Assembly (NCBI GenBank): GCA_947177035.1 | Contig: CAMWSS010000018.1 | Location: 1 to 46,899 of the forward strand | Reading direction: 5' to 3' | Length of the DNA stretch: 46,899 nt | Source: an uncultured Porphyromonadaceae bacterium | Lineage (GTDB): Bacteria > Bacteroidota > Bacteroidia > Bacteroidales > Muribaculaceae | Part shown: one piece after another, positions 16,103-24,495 of the stretch | Position numbering within the stretch: the stretch's first letter is position 1 | Layout: every line of letters starts with the position of its first letter | Translations under genes and position numbers: made by a program | The notes under the pieces: generated by a model | Told to the model about the DNA's origin: nothing | Databases searched by the model: none | Seen by the model: only the letters and a program-made list of their open reading frames with translations

Positions 16103-17422
16103 TTAATGGGTTATGTTATAGGTGAATCCAAGCGAGATCAGCTCGCGCATCTGGAGAAGCCCCCAGGTTTTGTCGCGGTTGCCTTTGGTGATGGAGGTGT
16201 CATAGCGCATATCCACGTTGAGATTTGCCGTCAGGAATCGCGTGATGACGAAATTGAACTGGTTCTGCCAGTCGGCCTGCGAATATTCATAGTTCGTGAA
16301 GAAGAACACTCTTGACCGCCAGCTGACGTTGTAGCACATCTGCCAGTTGAGCACCGCGTCCACGTTGGAACCGATGGAGCTTTTGGTGCGGTGTCCTGGT
16401 TCGAGACCTTGTGATTCCGGCAACATTTTTTTGCTGATCACCGTTTTCAGGTTATATGACAGAGGCGCGATGGTGGCGTTGAACGTCAGCGTTTTTTTCT
16501 TGTTGTTGGTGTTGAACGTCATACCGAGACCGAAGTTCAGCTCGCCAGGCGAGAGAAACGACGCTGTCATCTCCTGGGTGTTGTGTTTATAGGAGTTGAA
16601 GACCGGAGTCTTGAACAGGCCGGTGATGGTGTAGTACCATTTGCTGCTTGCCTTGTAGCCGAATTTGGTGTTGATCTGCAGTCGGTTTTCGGTGATGTTA
16701 TAGTTGCGGTACTGGTCGTCGGGGGCATTGGTCAGAGCTGTGCGCCACTGGAAAAAGTTTTCAAACAGCAACTTCGGGTGGTGCTTCGTGTTAAGATTCG
16801 ACGCATAGGTGAAGTCGGCGATGAGGTTCAGCGAACTGTTGCCGCCCTGATACCAGTTGGGCGAGATATATGCCTGGCTGAACTGAAAATTGATTCCGAG
16901 TTTGTTTTGCCAGTATTGACGGGCCACGGTCACCTGTTCAACCTGCGCCATCACTTCTCCGGCCTTGATCTCGCCGAGGTTGACGCTTGCTTTGGTCGGA
17001 TCGTCGACAACCATTGTCACCGCCTCCGGGGCCTTGGGCAGTTCGGAATAGAGAAAATGCACGTCTTCGGGATGGGCCATGGCGTGGCGGCGTCGGGCCG
17101 ACATTATCATCCGGTTCATTGTCCGTTCCCGCTCGATCCATTGCATTGCCTGAGCGCCGACCGAGTTGCGAGGAAAGCCCTTGCCAGTCAGTGAAACCGA
17201 GTCGACGGTCTGATAGGGCATATAAACCTGTGGGGTATAAAAATATTTCGGAACGGGCACTGCGACAAATGCGGTGTCAATGTCCAGAGAGTCAAGATCG
17301 ACGGGGTCATATTCCGGCTCTGTCACCTCTTCATCCACTTCTTCATTCTCAAATTCATAGACCTGGCCATAAAGTGAGGCTGAAAACATCAGCACGGCAG
17401 CCAGAAAAATATTGCGCTTCAT
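16103..17422 (-). CDS. DUF3078 outer-membrane protein
   Basis: A 439-residue protein with a signal peptide (about 1-19) and an acidic linker (about 22-50, rich in Glu and Asp). A body follows that reads as an outer-membrane beta-barrel of alternating aromatic and polar residues. The stretch Trp-Gln-Asn-Lys-Leu-Gly-Ile-Asn-Phe-Gln-Phe-Ser-Gln-Ala-Tyr-Ile-Ser-Pro-Asn-Trp-Tyr-Gln-Gly-Gly-Asn-Ser is the hallmark of DUF3078 proteins (I recognise it from Bacteroidales homologues). No enzyme motif is present. It is the first gene of the five-gene operon and has a strong promoter at 17453-17484. Confidence 0.8.
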   Translation of the reverse strand: MKRNIFLAAVLMFSASLYGQVYEFENEEVDEEVTEPEYDPVDLDSLDIDTAFVAVPVPKYFYTPQVYMPYQTVDSVSLTGKGFPRNSVGAQAMQWIERERTMNRMIMSARRRHAMAHPEDVHFLYSELPKAPEAVTMVVDDPTKASVNLGEIKAGEVMAQVEQVTVARQYWQNKLGINFQFSQAYISPNWYQGGNSSLNLIADFTYASNLNTKHHPKLLFENFFQWRTALTNAPDDQYRNYNITENRLQINTKFGYKASSKWYYTITGLFKTPVFNSYKHNTQEMTASFLSPGELNFGLGMTFNTNNKKKTLTFNATIAPLSYNLKTVISKKMLPESQGLEPGHRTKSSIGSNVDAVLNWQMCYNVSWRSRVFFFTNYEYSQADWQNQFNFVITRFLTANLNVDMRYDTSITKGNRDKTWGLLQMRELISLGFTYNITH

Positions 17423-17452
17423 AATTAAAAACTATGTGATGAATACTCTATG

Positions 17453-17484
17453 CAAAGTTACAACATCCCACAAATCCACGCAAA
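17453..17484 (-). promoter_or_regulatory. Promoter of the DUF3078-ribF-DUF389 operon
   Basis: On the minus strand TTTG (17481-17484), a 20-bp spacer and TAACTTTG (17453-17460) match the Bacteroidetes consensus. The leader to the ATG at 17422 would be roughly 25 nt. Confidence 0.7.
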
Positions 17485-17538
17485 TAATTCGCGGATTTGT
17501 TCCGTGAATAAAGCCGGATCGGATGCTCTGTGTCAGGG

Positions 17539-18465
17539 TCAGGAGTTCTGGAACTCGCTGGGCGACATTCCGGTCAGGTGCTTGAAATATTTTCCAAAAG
17601 ACGACTGGTTGGAAAAATTCAGCTCATATGCCACCTGCTGGATGTTTTTGCCCGAAAACCGGAGCAGATTCTTGGCTTCGAGAATCACGTGGTCGTCAAT
17701 GATCTCTGCGGCCGAATGGCCGGTGCAGTCTTTTACGACCAGCGACAGATATTTCGCCGACATGCACAGTTTTCCGGCATAGAAGGCCACCGAGCGTTCA
17801 TATCTGAAGTGTTTTCTCACAAGTCTCACGAATTCATGGGTATATATCATCCGCCTGCTGCGTGGCTTGTGGGCCGCTTCATCTTCGGCGTCCGACCGAC
17901 GTTTCATGCCGATGACCATGAGCTGATAGAAGGTCGCGGTCAGCAGTGTGCGCGATATGCTTTTGACCAGGTGTTCGTCGCCCGGAATTTCGTTGTGGCG
18001 CGCGTTGGCGTCAAGCAGGTCAAGATATGACGAAAGCATTTTCACTTCCGTCTCGGTGAGCATGGTGCATGGGCCTGATTTCATGCCAAGAGGCATGGAG
18101 TTGAGCACCACGATTTCGAAATTGAGGTCGCGGAGAAAGTCGGTCGAGACAAACAGCACATAGGCTTCCAGATTCTTGATCGATTCATTGTCGACGCTGA
18201 TGATGGAGTTGGGGCCGGTCACAAACATGGAGTTACGGCTCAGTTTGTAGTATTCCATGTTGACGGTGAGATTCATCTGACCGCCGACTACCAGGGTGAT
18301 GATCATGCCGTTGAAGCGGATGGCCCGCTGCAGTTCTCGGACCGCGTCGACATCTCCGTCGGGAGTCACATGGACGTAAACATAGTCCATTTCCGAGCGT
18401 TTCCCGGAATAGTTGGCGATTTCATGCAGCCGCCGCATCTCTTGCAATGATATCGATTCAATCAT
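17539..18465 (-). CDS. AraC-family transcriptional regulator
   Basis: A 308-residue regulator. The N-terminal part (about 1-190) is a cupin-like sensory domain with no specific ligand motif. The C-terminal 100 residues form the two helix-turn-helix units of AraC proteins. The first unit lies around Tyr-Ala-Gly-Lys-Leu-Cys-Met-Ser-Ala-Lys-Tyr-Leu-Ser. The second contains Ile-Gln-Gln-Val-Ala-Tyr-Glu-Leu-Asn-Phe-Ser-Asn-Gln-Ser-Ser-Phe-Gly-Lys-Tyr-Phe-Lys. The frame reaches a TTG at 18486, but the ATG at 18465 is the better start. A TATATTTG box lies at 18496-18503. It is a single-gene unit, and its targets cannot be told from context. Confidence 0.87.
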   Translation of the reverse strand: MIESISLQEMRRLHEIANYSGKRSEMDYVYVHVTPDGDVDAVRELQRAIRFNGMIITLVVGGQMNLTVNMEYYKLSRNSMFVTGPNSIISVDNESIKNLEAYVLFVSTDFLRDLNFEIVVLNSMPLGMKSGPCTMLTETEVKMLSSYLDLLDANARHNEIPGDEHLVKSISRTLLTATFYQLMVIGMKRRSDAEDEAAHKPRSRRMIYTHEFVRLVRKHFRYERSVAFYAGKLCMSAKYLSLVVKDCTGHSAAEIIDDHVILEAKNLLRFSGKNIQQVAYELNFSNQSSFGKYFKHLTGMSPSEFQNS

Positions 18466-18495
18466 AAATTTTCCTATATTTGCCAATTAATGGGG

Positions 18496-18503
18496 CAAAT
18501 ATA
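18496..18503 (-). promoter_or_regulatory. TATATTTG -7 box of the AraC-family gene
   Basis: CAAATATA on the plus strand gives TATATTTG on the minus strand, 30 nt before the ATG at 18465. No -33 TTTG is visible at 19-20 bp. Downstream of the box, TTGCC...GGCAA (18480-18495) forms a small inverted repeat that could be an operator. Confidence 0.45.
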
Positions 18504-18548
18504 CTAAATTTTTGGTGAAAATCGACTTTTTTTAGAATTTTTTGCCAA

Positions 18549-19016
18549 TCAGCGGCGTTTGGCAAAGAATGTGCGCAGCAGCGACAGAGCTTCATCGGCC
18601 AGCACTCCGGAGCGCACTTCGGTGGCCGGATGCAGCACCGGTCTGTCGGTTCGTGTCAGTCCTTTGTAGCCGCGTCTGGGATCTTCGGCGCCATAGACCA
18701 GCCGTCCGACCTGGCTCCATCCGATCGCGCCGGCGCACATCAGGCAGGGTTCCACGGTCACATACAGTGTGCAGTCGCGCAGGTATTTGCCGCCGAGGGT
18801 GCGTGCCGCGGCTGTGATTGCCTGCATTTCGGCATGGGCGGTCACGTCGGTGAGCGCCTCCGTCAGATTGTGGCCGCGGCCGACTATCCGGCCGCCGCAG
18901 GCCACCACGGCGCCGATGGGCACTTCGCCCGCCTCGCCGGCCGCACGGGCCTCGCGCAGGGCAAGCATCATCATGCGCGTGTCTTCGGCTTCGAGCGCCG
19001 GAGTCAGTTCAGTCAT
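18549..19016 (-). CDS. tadA: tRNA adenosine(34) deaminase
   Basis: A 155-residue deaminase that converts A34 to inosine in tRNA-Arg(ACG). The zinc and catalytic motif His61-Ala-Glu63 and the Pro-Cys91-Leu-Met-Cys94 pair are intact, with Ala-Gly-Ala-Ile following. Its length is typical. The ATG overlaps the rnz stop by 4 bp, so two tRNA-maturation enzymes are translationally coupled. Confidence 0.93.
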   Translation of the reverse strand: MTELTPALEAEDTRMMMLALREARAAGEAGEVPIGAVVACGGRIVGRGHNLTEALTDVTAHAEMQAITAAARTLGGKYLRDCTLYVTVEPCLMCAGAIGWSQVGRLVYGAEDPRRGYKGLTRTDRPVLHPATEVRSGVLADEALSLLRTFFAKRR

Positions 19017-19930
19017 AGTAGGTTGATTTTCATGCCCTCGTTGGCGGCGATGACATCGCCGTTGAACTCGGCGCGTGCCTGCTCCACCAGCGGGGTCTCG
19101 TCGAAGTAGCGTTTTGAAAAATGTCCGAGAATCAGGCGGCGGGCGCCGGCCATGCGGGCTATGGTTCCGGCCTGTGCGGCGGTGGAATGTCCTCTCGGCC
19201 GCGCCAGGTGGGCTTCAGATTCGCCGTAAGTGGCTTCATGGTATATTGTGTCCGTTCCTTCCACGTCGGCGGCCACTCTCGGATCAAACATCGTGTCGGA
19301 GCAGTAGGCATAGCTCATGGCCGGCGGGGCCGGCAGGGTCAGGTGGCTGTTGGGCACTACCGTTCCGTCGGGGCTCACAAAGTCAGCCCCTGATCTGATG
19401 GATGGGATCATGTAGTGCGGCACTTGGTGAAATTTGACCATATCGCCGTTCACCGTCAGCGGCTTCGGCTTCTCCCGGAAGATGAAGCCGAGCGCCGGCA
19501 CGCGGTGATAGAGCGGGAAGCAGCTGACTGATAGCGACTGGTCTTCATAGATGACTTCGCGTGAGCCAGGGGTGAGTATGCGGAAACGGAGGTCGAACGG
19601 AGTGTCGCCGCAGATGAACCGGAGCATCGATCCGATGATTTCGGCGCCCTCCTTGAAGGTGTAGACCGTGACTGCCGACCCTTTTTCATGCAGGGCCATT
19701 GTTGAGAGCAGTCCCGGAAGGCCCAGAAAATGGTCACCGTGCAGATGCGACAGGAAAATGTGGTTGACCCGGCTGAATTTCAGCTTCATGCGACGCATCT
19801 GAAGCTGGGCGCCTTCGCCGCAGTCCACCATGAAAAGGCGATCGCGGTGGTCAATGACCTGCGATGCCGGCTGATGCCTCAGCGTCGGCACCGCAGAGCC
19901 GCATCCGAGCACGTTGACTGTGAATTGCAT
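19013..19930 (-). CDS. rnz: Ribonuclease Z (tRNA 3' endonuclease)
   Basis: A 305-residue metallo-beta-lactamase-fold nuclease that trims tRNA 3' ends. The diagnostic His62-x-His64-x-Asp66-His67 motif (Ser-His-Leu-His-Gly-Asp-His) is present. Further metal ligands appear in Pro-Leu-Tyr-His-Arg (about 138-142), Tyr-Cys-Ser-Asp-Thr near 210 and Leu-Gly-His-Phe-Ser near the C-terminus. His-Glu-Ala-Thr-Tyr near 232 fits the short-form RNase Z. The tRNA-Glu genes in this window lack an encoded CCA, so processing of this kind is required. It overlaps tadA by 4 bp. Confidence 0.93.
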   Translation of the reverse strand: MQFTVNVLGCGSAVPTLRHQPASQVIDHRDRLFMVDCGEGAQLQMRRMKLKFSRVNHIFLSHLHGDHFLGLPGLLSTMALHEKGSAVTVYTFKEGAEIIGSMLRFICGDTPFDLRFRILTPGSREVIYEDQSLSVSCFPLYHRVPALGFIFREKPKPLTVNGDMVKFHQVPHYMIPSIRSGADFVSPDGTVVPNSHLTLPAPPAMSYAYCSDTMFDPRVAADVEGTDTIYHEATYGESEAHLARPRGHSTAAQAGTIARMAGARRLILGHFSKRYFDETPLVEQARAEFNGDVIAANEGMKINLL

Positions 19931-19949
19931 ATTTCAGTGCGTGATCTTT

Positions 19950-20789
19950 TTATTTGACCATGTGCACGTCGAGCTGCGGGAAGGGGAACTGCACTCCGGC
20001 AGCGGGCAGAGCGGTGAGCATGGCGCGGTTCATTCCGAAGAACACGTCCCAGTAGTCGGCGCTCTTGACCCATGCTCTGACGGTGAGGTCGACAGAGCTT
20101 GCGGCGAGTGCGCTGATCTCGACCATAGGCGCGGGCGACGATCCGTCGGTGATCACGGCGGGATTGGCGGCAAGCAGGTTTTTCACGGTTTCCACTGCTT
20201 TCTGATAGTCAGATCCATAGGCGATGCTGACAGTCCAGTCCACACGGCGTTTCTCTTCGCGCGAATAGTTGTTGATGGAACCGGTTGAAAGCGGTCCGTT
20301 GGGGATGATGATCGATTTGTTGTCGCCGGTGGTGAGTATGGTCGAGAAAATCTGGATCTCCTTGACGGTGCCGGTGAAGCCCTGTGCTTCAATGAAGTCG
20401 CCGACTTTATATGGTTTGAGCAGCAGAATCAGCACTCCTCCTGCAAAGTTCTGGAGCGTGCCGCTCAGAGCCATGCCGATTGCCACGCCGGCCGAGGCAA
20501 ACAGCGCGATGAACGAGCTGGTCTCGATGCCGAGAATGCCGATGACCACAACGATCAGCAGGAAATACAGTGTGATTCTGACAAGTGAGAGCAGGAACGT
20601 TGTGAGCGACTGGTCGGCCTTGCGCTTGTTGAGCAGATTGTGGACCCAGCGATAGAGGCGGCTGATGATCCAGCGGCCGACGTAGAAGACCACGACGGCG
20701 ATCGCCAGATGAATCACAAACGACACCGATGAGTTGATCATGGTGTGGAGGAAGTCGTTGAGCGCATCGCTCGAAAGAATTTTTTCCAT
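19950..20789 (-). CDS. Small-conductance mechanosensitive channel (MscS family)
   Basis: A 279-residue channel that would release solutes on hypo-osmotic shock. It has three N-terminal helices (about 20-40, 62-82 and 87-115). The pore helix carries Gly-Val-Ala-Ile-Gly-Met-Ala-Leu-Ser-Gly-Thr-Leu-Gln-Asn-Phe-Ala-Gly-Gly. The beta domain follows with Pro-Tyr-Lys-Val-Gly-Asp-Phe-Ile-Glu and Ile-Ile-Pro-Asn-Gly. This is the compact MscS form. The gene lies 19 bp upstream of rnz on the same strand and may be co-transcribed with rnz-tadA. Confidence 0.9.
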   Translation of the reverse strand: MEKILSSDALNDFLHTMINSSVSFVIHLAIAVVVFYVGRWIISRLYRWVHNLLNKRKADQSLTTFLLSLVRITLYFLLIVVVIGILGIETSSFIALFASAGVAIGMALSGTLQNFAGGVLILLLKPYKVGDFIEAQGFTGTVKEIQIFSTILTTGDNKSIIIPNGPLSTGSINNYSREEKRRVDWTVSIAYGSDYQKAVETVKNLLAANPAVITDGSSPAPMVEISALAASSVDLTVRAWVKSADYWDVFFGMNRAMLTALPAAGVQFPFPQLDVHMVK

Positions 20790-20827
20790 CAGGGAATGTT
20801 AGGAGTTAACAGTTATTCGTATGATAT

Positions 20828-21976
20828 TTAAATGTCAAGATGTGAGGCCACGTCGGTCCACCATTGCAGCCCGTCGTAACCCAGAGTCGAGATCTGCCCG
20901 GGGGTGCGCACGATGCGCGTGCTCAGTCCGCAATGGCGTATGATCTCGATGTTTGACCATATCCAGTCGGAGTGGAGCTGGTGGCGCACTGTGGCCGCAA
21001 GAGCCTCGCGCCATTCGTCAAGCAGGGCATCTTCGGAACAAACAGCCTCGACGTATTGTTCCAGATCGTTGTAGCGGTATGATGGATAGCGGTAGCTGTG
21101 GTAATACTGCTGTGGCTCGAAGTCATCAGGCAGCTTGTGGCCTGACCGGTAGATGCGGGCCGTCACGTCGGCCAGGCGGTCAAGCCCGGCGGTGGAGATC
21201 ACAGATGCCGATACCGGACAGCAGCCGCGCGTGGACAATCCGTAATGCGATGCCACGGCCCGGGCTATGGCACAGAGCGCCTGTTCAGATCCGTCGGCAA
21301 GCAAGGCCAGCGCCTTGTCATAGGGGCAGCCGTCATACGGGGTCTCCGTCACCGACGCATATATCAGTCCGGTGGCATGACGCAGTTCATAGGCCACTTC
21401 GACCGATGCCATCAGGCAGCAGTCGAAGTAGATGTATTTCCATGCAGCTGGGTCGAGGGCTGCGCCAAGTTCGCTGACGGTCATCTTTCTGTTGGCCGAA
21501 AGATCGTCGCCGAAGCTGCGTGGCGCTACCGAATATGGCGCCGGGTCAACCGTTGAGTTTGTCCATCCGAGGGCATGGCTCCAGAGCACCAGGCCGTATT
21601 CGACGGCCGGGGCCAGCGTGCGTGCGTCGGCAAGGACCTGGCGCATGCGCTCCGGGTCGGTCGATGCCAGAGTGCGGTCATATTCCCTGACGGTGTGCAG
21701 CGAATCGCTTTTCAGCTCAAGAAGGCGCTGGCGGCCCGTTCGGTATTCGGCGCGATAGACCATGACGCGGCTGCCGTCTGACAACGCTCCCGAACGCTTG
21801 GCCGCAATCATTTCGTTGATGTCGTCGATGTCTTTGCGGTCACGTCCCAGCGAGTTGTCGGCGGCCATATACACCACGACAGTCATCGGCGCCGTGGACG
21901 GCACGGAAGGGCTGTCGCTGTGGCAGGCCGACAGTGTCAGCGCTGCGGCAATGGTCAGAAATATGTATTTAATCAT
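20828..21976 (-). CDS. Clostripain-like (C11) cysteine peptidase lipoprotein
   Basis: A 382-residue predicted lipoprotein with the lipobox Leu-Ser-Ala-Cys18. The peptidase is of family C11. The catalytic His134 is in Leu-Trp-Ser-His-Ala-Leu-Gly-Trp, and the nucleophile is probably Cys187 in Phe-Asp-Cys-Cys-Leu-Met-Ala-Ser. Family members usually cleave after Arg or Lys. Position 186, normally a small residue before the catalytic Cys, is itself Cys. It is anchored in the envelope and likely faces outward, as many Bacteroidales lipoproteins do. It begins 68 bp downstream of the C10 peptidase gene and has its own -7 box at 21987-21994. Confidence 0.85.
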   Translation of the reverse strand: MIKYIFLTIAAALTLSACHSDSPSVPSTAPMTVVVYMAADNSLGRDRKDIDDINEMIAAKRSGALSDGSRVMVYRAEYRTGRQRLLELKSDSLHTVREYDRTLASTDPERMRQVLADARTLAPAVEYGLVLWSHALGWTNSTVDPAPYSVAPRSFGDDLSANRKMTVSELGAALDPAAWKYIYFDCCLMASVEVAYELRHATGLIYASVTETPYDGCPYDKALALLADGSEQALCAIARAVASHYGLSTRGCCPVSASVISTAGLDRLADVTARIYRSGHKLPDDFEPQQYYHSYRYPSYRYNDLEQYVEAVCSEDALLDEWREALAATVRHQLHSDWIWSNIEIIRHCGLSTRIVRTPGQISTLGYDGLQWWTDVASHLDI

Positions 21977-21986
21977 GTGTCAATCG

Positions 21987-21994
21987 CAAAATTA
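21987..21994 (-). promoter_or_regulatory. TAATTTTG -7 box of the C11 peptidase gene
   Basis: CAAAATTA on the plus strand reads TAATTTTG on the minus strand, 10 nt before the ATG at 21976, which implies a very short leader. The -33 element is not recognisable. Confidence 0.4.
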
Positions 21995-22044
21995 CAAAAA
22001 ATCCACGTAACATGAAAAACTCCGCCGGCGATTTTTCAGGAAAG

Positions 22045-24351
22045 TCAGCGCAGGCGCAGTGTCTTGCCCGCCGGAGAGATGTGAAGCCCGGGGCGGAAGG
22101 GATCGGCGACGGGGCGTCCGAGCACGTCGAACGTGCGGCCGGCTGCGTCTTGTCCGGGTGTGATGACCGTTTCGAGTCCTGATTTTCCAAGGGTCACATA
22201 GATAGCGCTGGTGGCCTGCTCTAAAGCGCCGTTGACGAGGCGGTATATGGCGGCGACGTATCGTTTGCCGACAGTGCCTTGCGGGTACGACAGGCCCATG
22301 TCGACTGTGACCGTCTCGCCGCGACTGATGAACAACGGCGCGCTGACAGTCGAGGCTACGGTGCCGGGATTCATGTCGGGATCAAACAGATACAGGTATA
22401 TCCGCTCGCTGAAATAGCCTTCGGTGCATGTGGCCGAGAAGCGGAATTTCAGTCCGTCGCGGGCGGGGTCGGTGCAGCGCAATGTGCCGAATGCCATTGT
22501 GGTGGTGCCTGCATCGCTCACGGTGACGGGTTGCGAGGCATAGACGGCGCTGTAGTCTTCGTTGGTCGCGGTGAGGCGGTATTCACCCGGAGTGATGTCC
22601 GACGGGACTGCGCAGATGGCGTCGATAACCGTTGTTTCGTCGGGGTCGAGGTCGAGCTGGAACAGACCAAGGCTTGCCACCGGAGTGTGGGCTTGGAGGC
22701 CGCTCTTCGACAGGCAGATTCTGACTCCGCCGTGATGATAGTCCGTGTCGTTGTTTGTGATCGAAAACTCCATCGTGAAGAGCTTGCCGGAGTAGACTTC
22801 GTCGGGAGCGGAATCCATCGTTATTTCCAGCTCGGGACTGCCGGTGGAGGTGAATGTGATTCTTGTGTTGGTGACAGTGGCATGCAGGGAGCCGATTCCG
22901 ATCGGAGAATGGAGGTCGAATGGTTTGCCGTATTTGTTTATGACGGCGCGGCTGACAATGTATTCTCCCGCTTCAAGAGCCGGAAGTCTCACGGTATATT
23001 CGTTGAATCCGGTGTTGGGCGGCAGCTGAGGGTAAGAGAGACCCTGGCTGGCATAGGTGACCGATCCGTCGCTGACCGAAGTGAACTTGACGGTCAGGGT
23101 CACGTTTTCGGCATCCATGGCCGACGCGTTGAACGATCCTCCGGTTATGGTCACGTTCTCGCCCAGATAAGTCGAGGTGGTGCTTATGCCGATGGGAGAG
23201 TTGCTTGAGAATACCAGATTGTGTTTCAGGGCTTCCTCTTGGGAGGCCGTGCCCTTCGGCGCCAGTCCTGTCAGTATGCTTTGATAGAAATTGTAGCCCG
23301 CGGCCGAACCACCGATGCCCTGGCTTTCGGGGTCGAGCGCTGAAAGCCGGAAATATCCGTCGCTCATACCGCCCCAACCCCAGTTCAGGTGGAAGAATCC
23401 GTCGTCGCTGTATCCGTCGACCACGAAAGCGTGGGCACTCGTGTCGTTTCCTCCGTCGTAATATACGGGCATTCCTTTTTCCAGTTCAGCATAGATGATC
23501 TCTTCCCAGTCGATCAGCCTGTGCCAGTCACGTCTGTCGTTTGTCAGTGATCGGGAGAATCCGAAATTGCGGATCAGCCCCTCGGCCAGCGAGGTCGCAC
23601 TGGTGCCTGACGACGGACCATAGTTCATCTGTGCGGACACTCCGATGGCATACATCAGCGTGGCTATGGCCTGCTTCTCGGTGTCGGTCGATTCGGCGCC
23701 ATAGCTGTCGGTCATGCTGTCCCAGTCAAGCGATATGTTGTCGAAGTTGAGCGAGATCGTCCGGTTCAGATTTTTGGCCGTGTAGGAGAATGTGCCTCCT
23801 GAGCATTTGTCGGGATACTCCATCACCCGTATCACCTGGGCCATGGCTGTGGCCACGCATCCGGTTGCCGATCCGTCGGGGCAGAGAAGGTTGTAGGGCG
23901 CGTTCTGGTTCCAATGGCTGGTGACGATAGGGGCTATCGGCTGACGCTGGGGGCGTTCGATGTCGCGGAGGGCAGGGGCGCTGACAGTGCGGCTCGCTTT
24001 GATTTCTGCGGCATAGAACTCCAGCCACGCTTTCATGTTGTCGGGAATGCGGTCAGGCTGGAATGTTCCGGAATCGGCGTAACCCACAACCGGGGTAGCT
24101 TCAGAGTCGGCCGACAGCATCAGGAAGCCGCCGTCGCCTCCTGCTTCCCCGTTCGCGAAAATATATAAGGCCGGAAGGCCGTCGGAGCAGCTGACCGTAA
24201 AGCTCGGGTCGGGCATAGTGGCTGCGTCGGGCTTGAGTGCCGCGACACGCGCTCCCGCCGCGCGACCCAGGGCTTCGGCAGGGGTTAGCACATGGGCCGA
24301 CATGGTCGATGCGGCGCACGCGCAGAATATGGCAATGGCTGATTTTTTCAT
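22045..24351 (-). CDS. Streptopain-like (C10) cysteine peptidase, secreted
   Basis: A 768-residue secreted peptidase. A signal peptide (about 1-19) is followed by a Spi/propeptide-like region (about 20-130) and the C10 catalytic domain (about 135-370). The nucleophile is Cys165 in Gly-Ser-Ala-Thr-Gly-Cys-Val-Ala-Thr-Ala. His307 is in Ser-Ala-His-Ala-Phe-Val-Val-Asp-Gly-Tyr, and Asn-Trp-Gly-Trp-Gly-Gly is at 323-328. Two or three Ig-like beta modules follow. The C-terminal tail (Phe-Asp-Val-Leu-Gly-Arg-Pro-Val ... Pro-Gly-Leu-His-Ile-Ser) resembles the Bacteroidales sorting tail. Relatives include SpeB and B. fragilis Bfp proteases. It lies downstream of the tsf terminator, and I see no clear promoter for it. 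Confidence 0.87.
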   Translation of the reverse strand: MKKSAIAIFCACAASTMSAHVLTPAEALGRAAGARVAALKPDAATMPDPSFTVSCSDGLPALYIFANGEAGGDGGFLMLSADSEATPVVGYADSGTFQPDRIPDNMKAWLEFYAAEIKASRTVSAPALRDIERPQRQPIAPIVTSHWNQNAPYNLLCPDGSATGCVATAMAQVIRVMEYPDKCSGGTFSYTAKNLNRTISLNFDNISLDWDSMTDSYGAESTDTEKQAIATLMYAIGVSAQMNYGPSSGTSATSLAEGLIRNFGFSRSLTNDRRDWHRLIDWEEIIYAELEKGMPVYYDGGNDTSAHAFVVDGYSDDGFFHLNWGWGGMSDGYFRLSALDPESQGIGGSAAGYNFYQSILTGLAPKGTASQEEALKHNLVFSSNSPIGISTTSTYLGENVTITGGSFNASAMDAENVTLTVKFTSVSDGSVTYASQGLSYPQLPPNTGFNEYTVRLPALEAGEYIVSRAVINKYGKPFDLHSPIGIGSLHATVTNTRITFTSTGSPELEITMDSAPDEVYSGKLFTMEFSITNNDTDYHHGGVRICLSKSGLQAHTPVASLGLFQLDLDPDETTVIDAICAVPSDITPGEYRLTATNEDYSAVYASQPVTVSDAGTTTMAFGTLRCTDPARDGLKFRFSATCTEGYFSERIYLYLFDPDMNPGTVASTVSAPLFISRGETVTVDMGLSYPQGTVGKRYVAAIYRLVNGALEQATSAIYVTLGKSGLETVITPGQDAAGRTFDVLGRPVADPFRPGLHISPAGKTLRLR

Positions 24352-24403
24352 GAGGCGGAATCGGAGGTTGGGTAGGTGACGGAGAGAATGGGGTGTGTAT
24401 CTG

Positions 24404-24441
24404 GAAAAGAAAAGGAAGGCCGCGGTTTTCCGCGACCTTCC
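24404..24441 (-). terminator. Intrinsic terminator after tsf
   Basis: On the minus strand GGAAGGTCGCGG, loop AAAA, CCGCGGCCTTCC (24441-24414, one G-U pair), then TTTTCTTTT. This is a strong Rho-independent terminator about 55 bp beyond the tsf stop, closing the rplM-rpsI-rpsB-tsf operon. Confidence 0.85.
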
Positions 24442-24495
24442 GGATATGTTTTATAATCCCGGTGTTTGATGCGGGAGAATTTATTGTTGCGGCAA

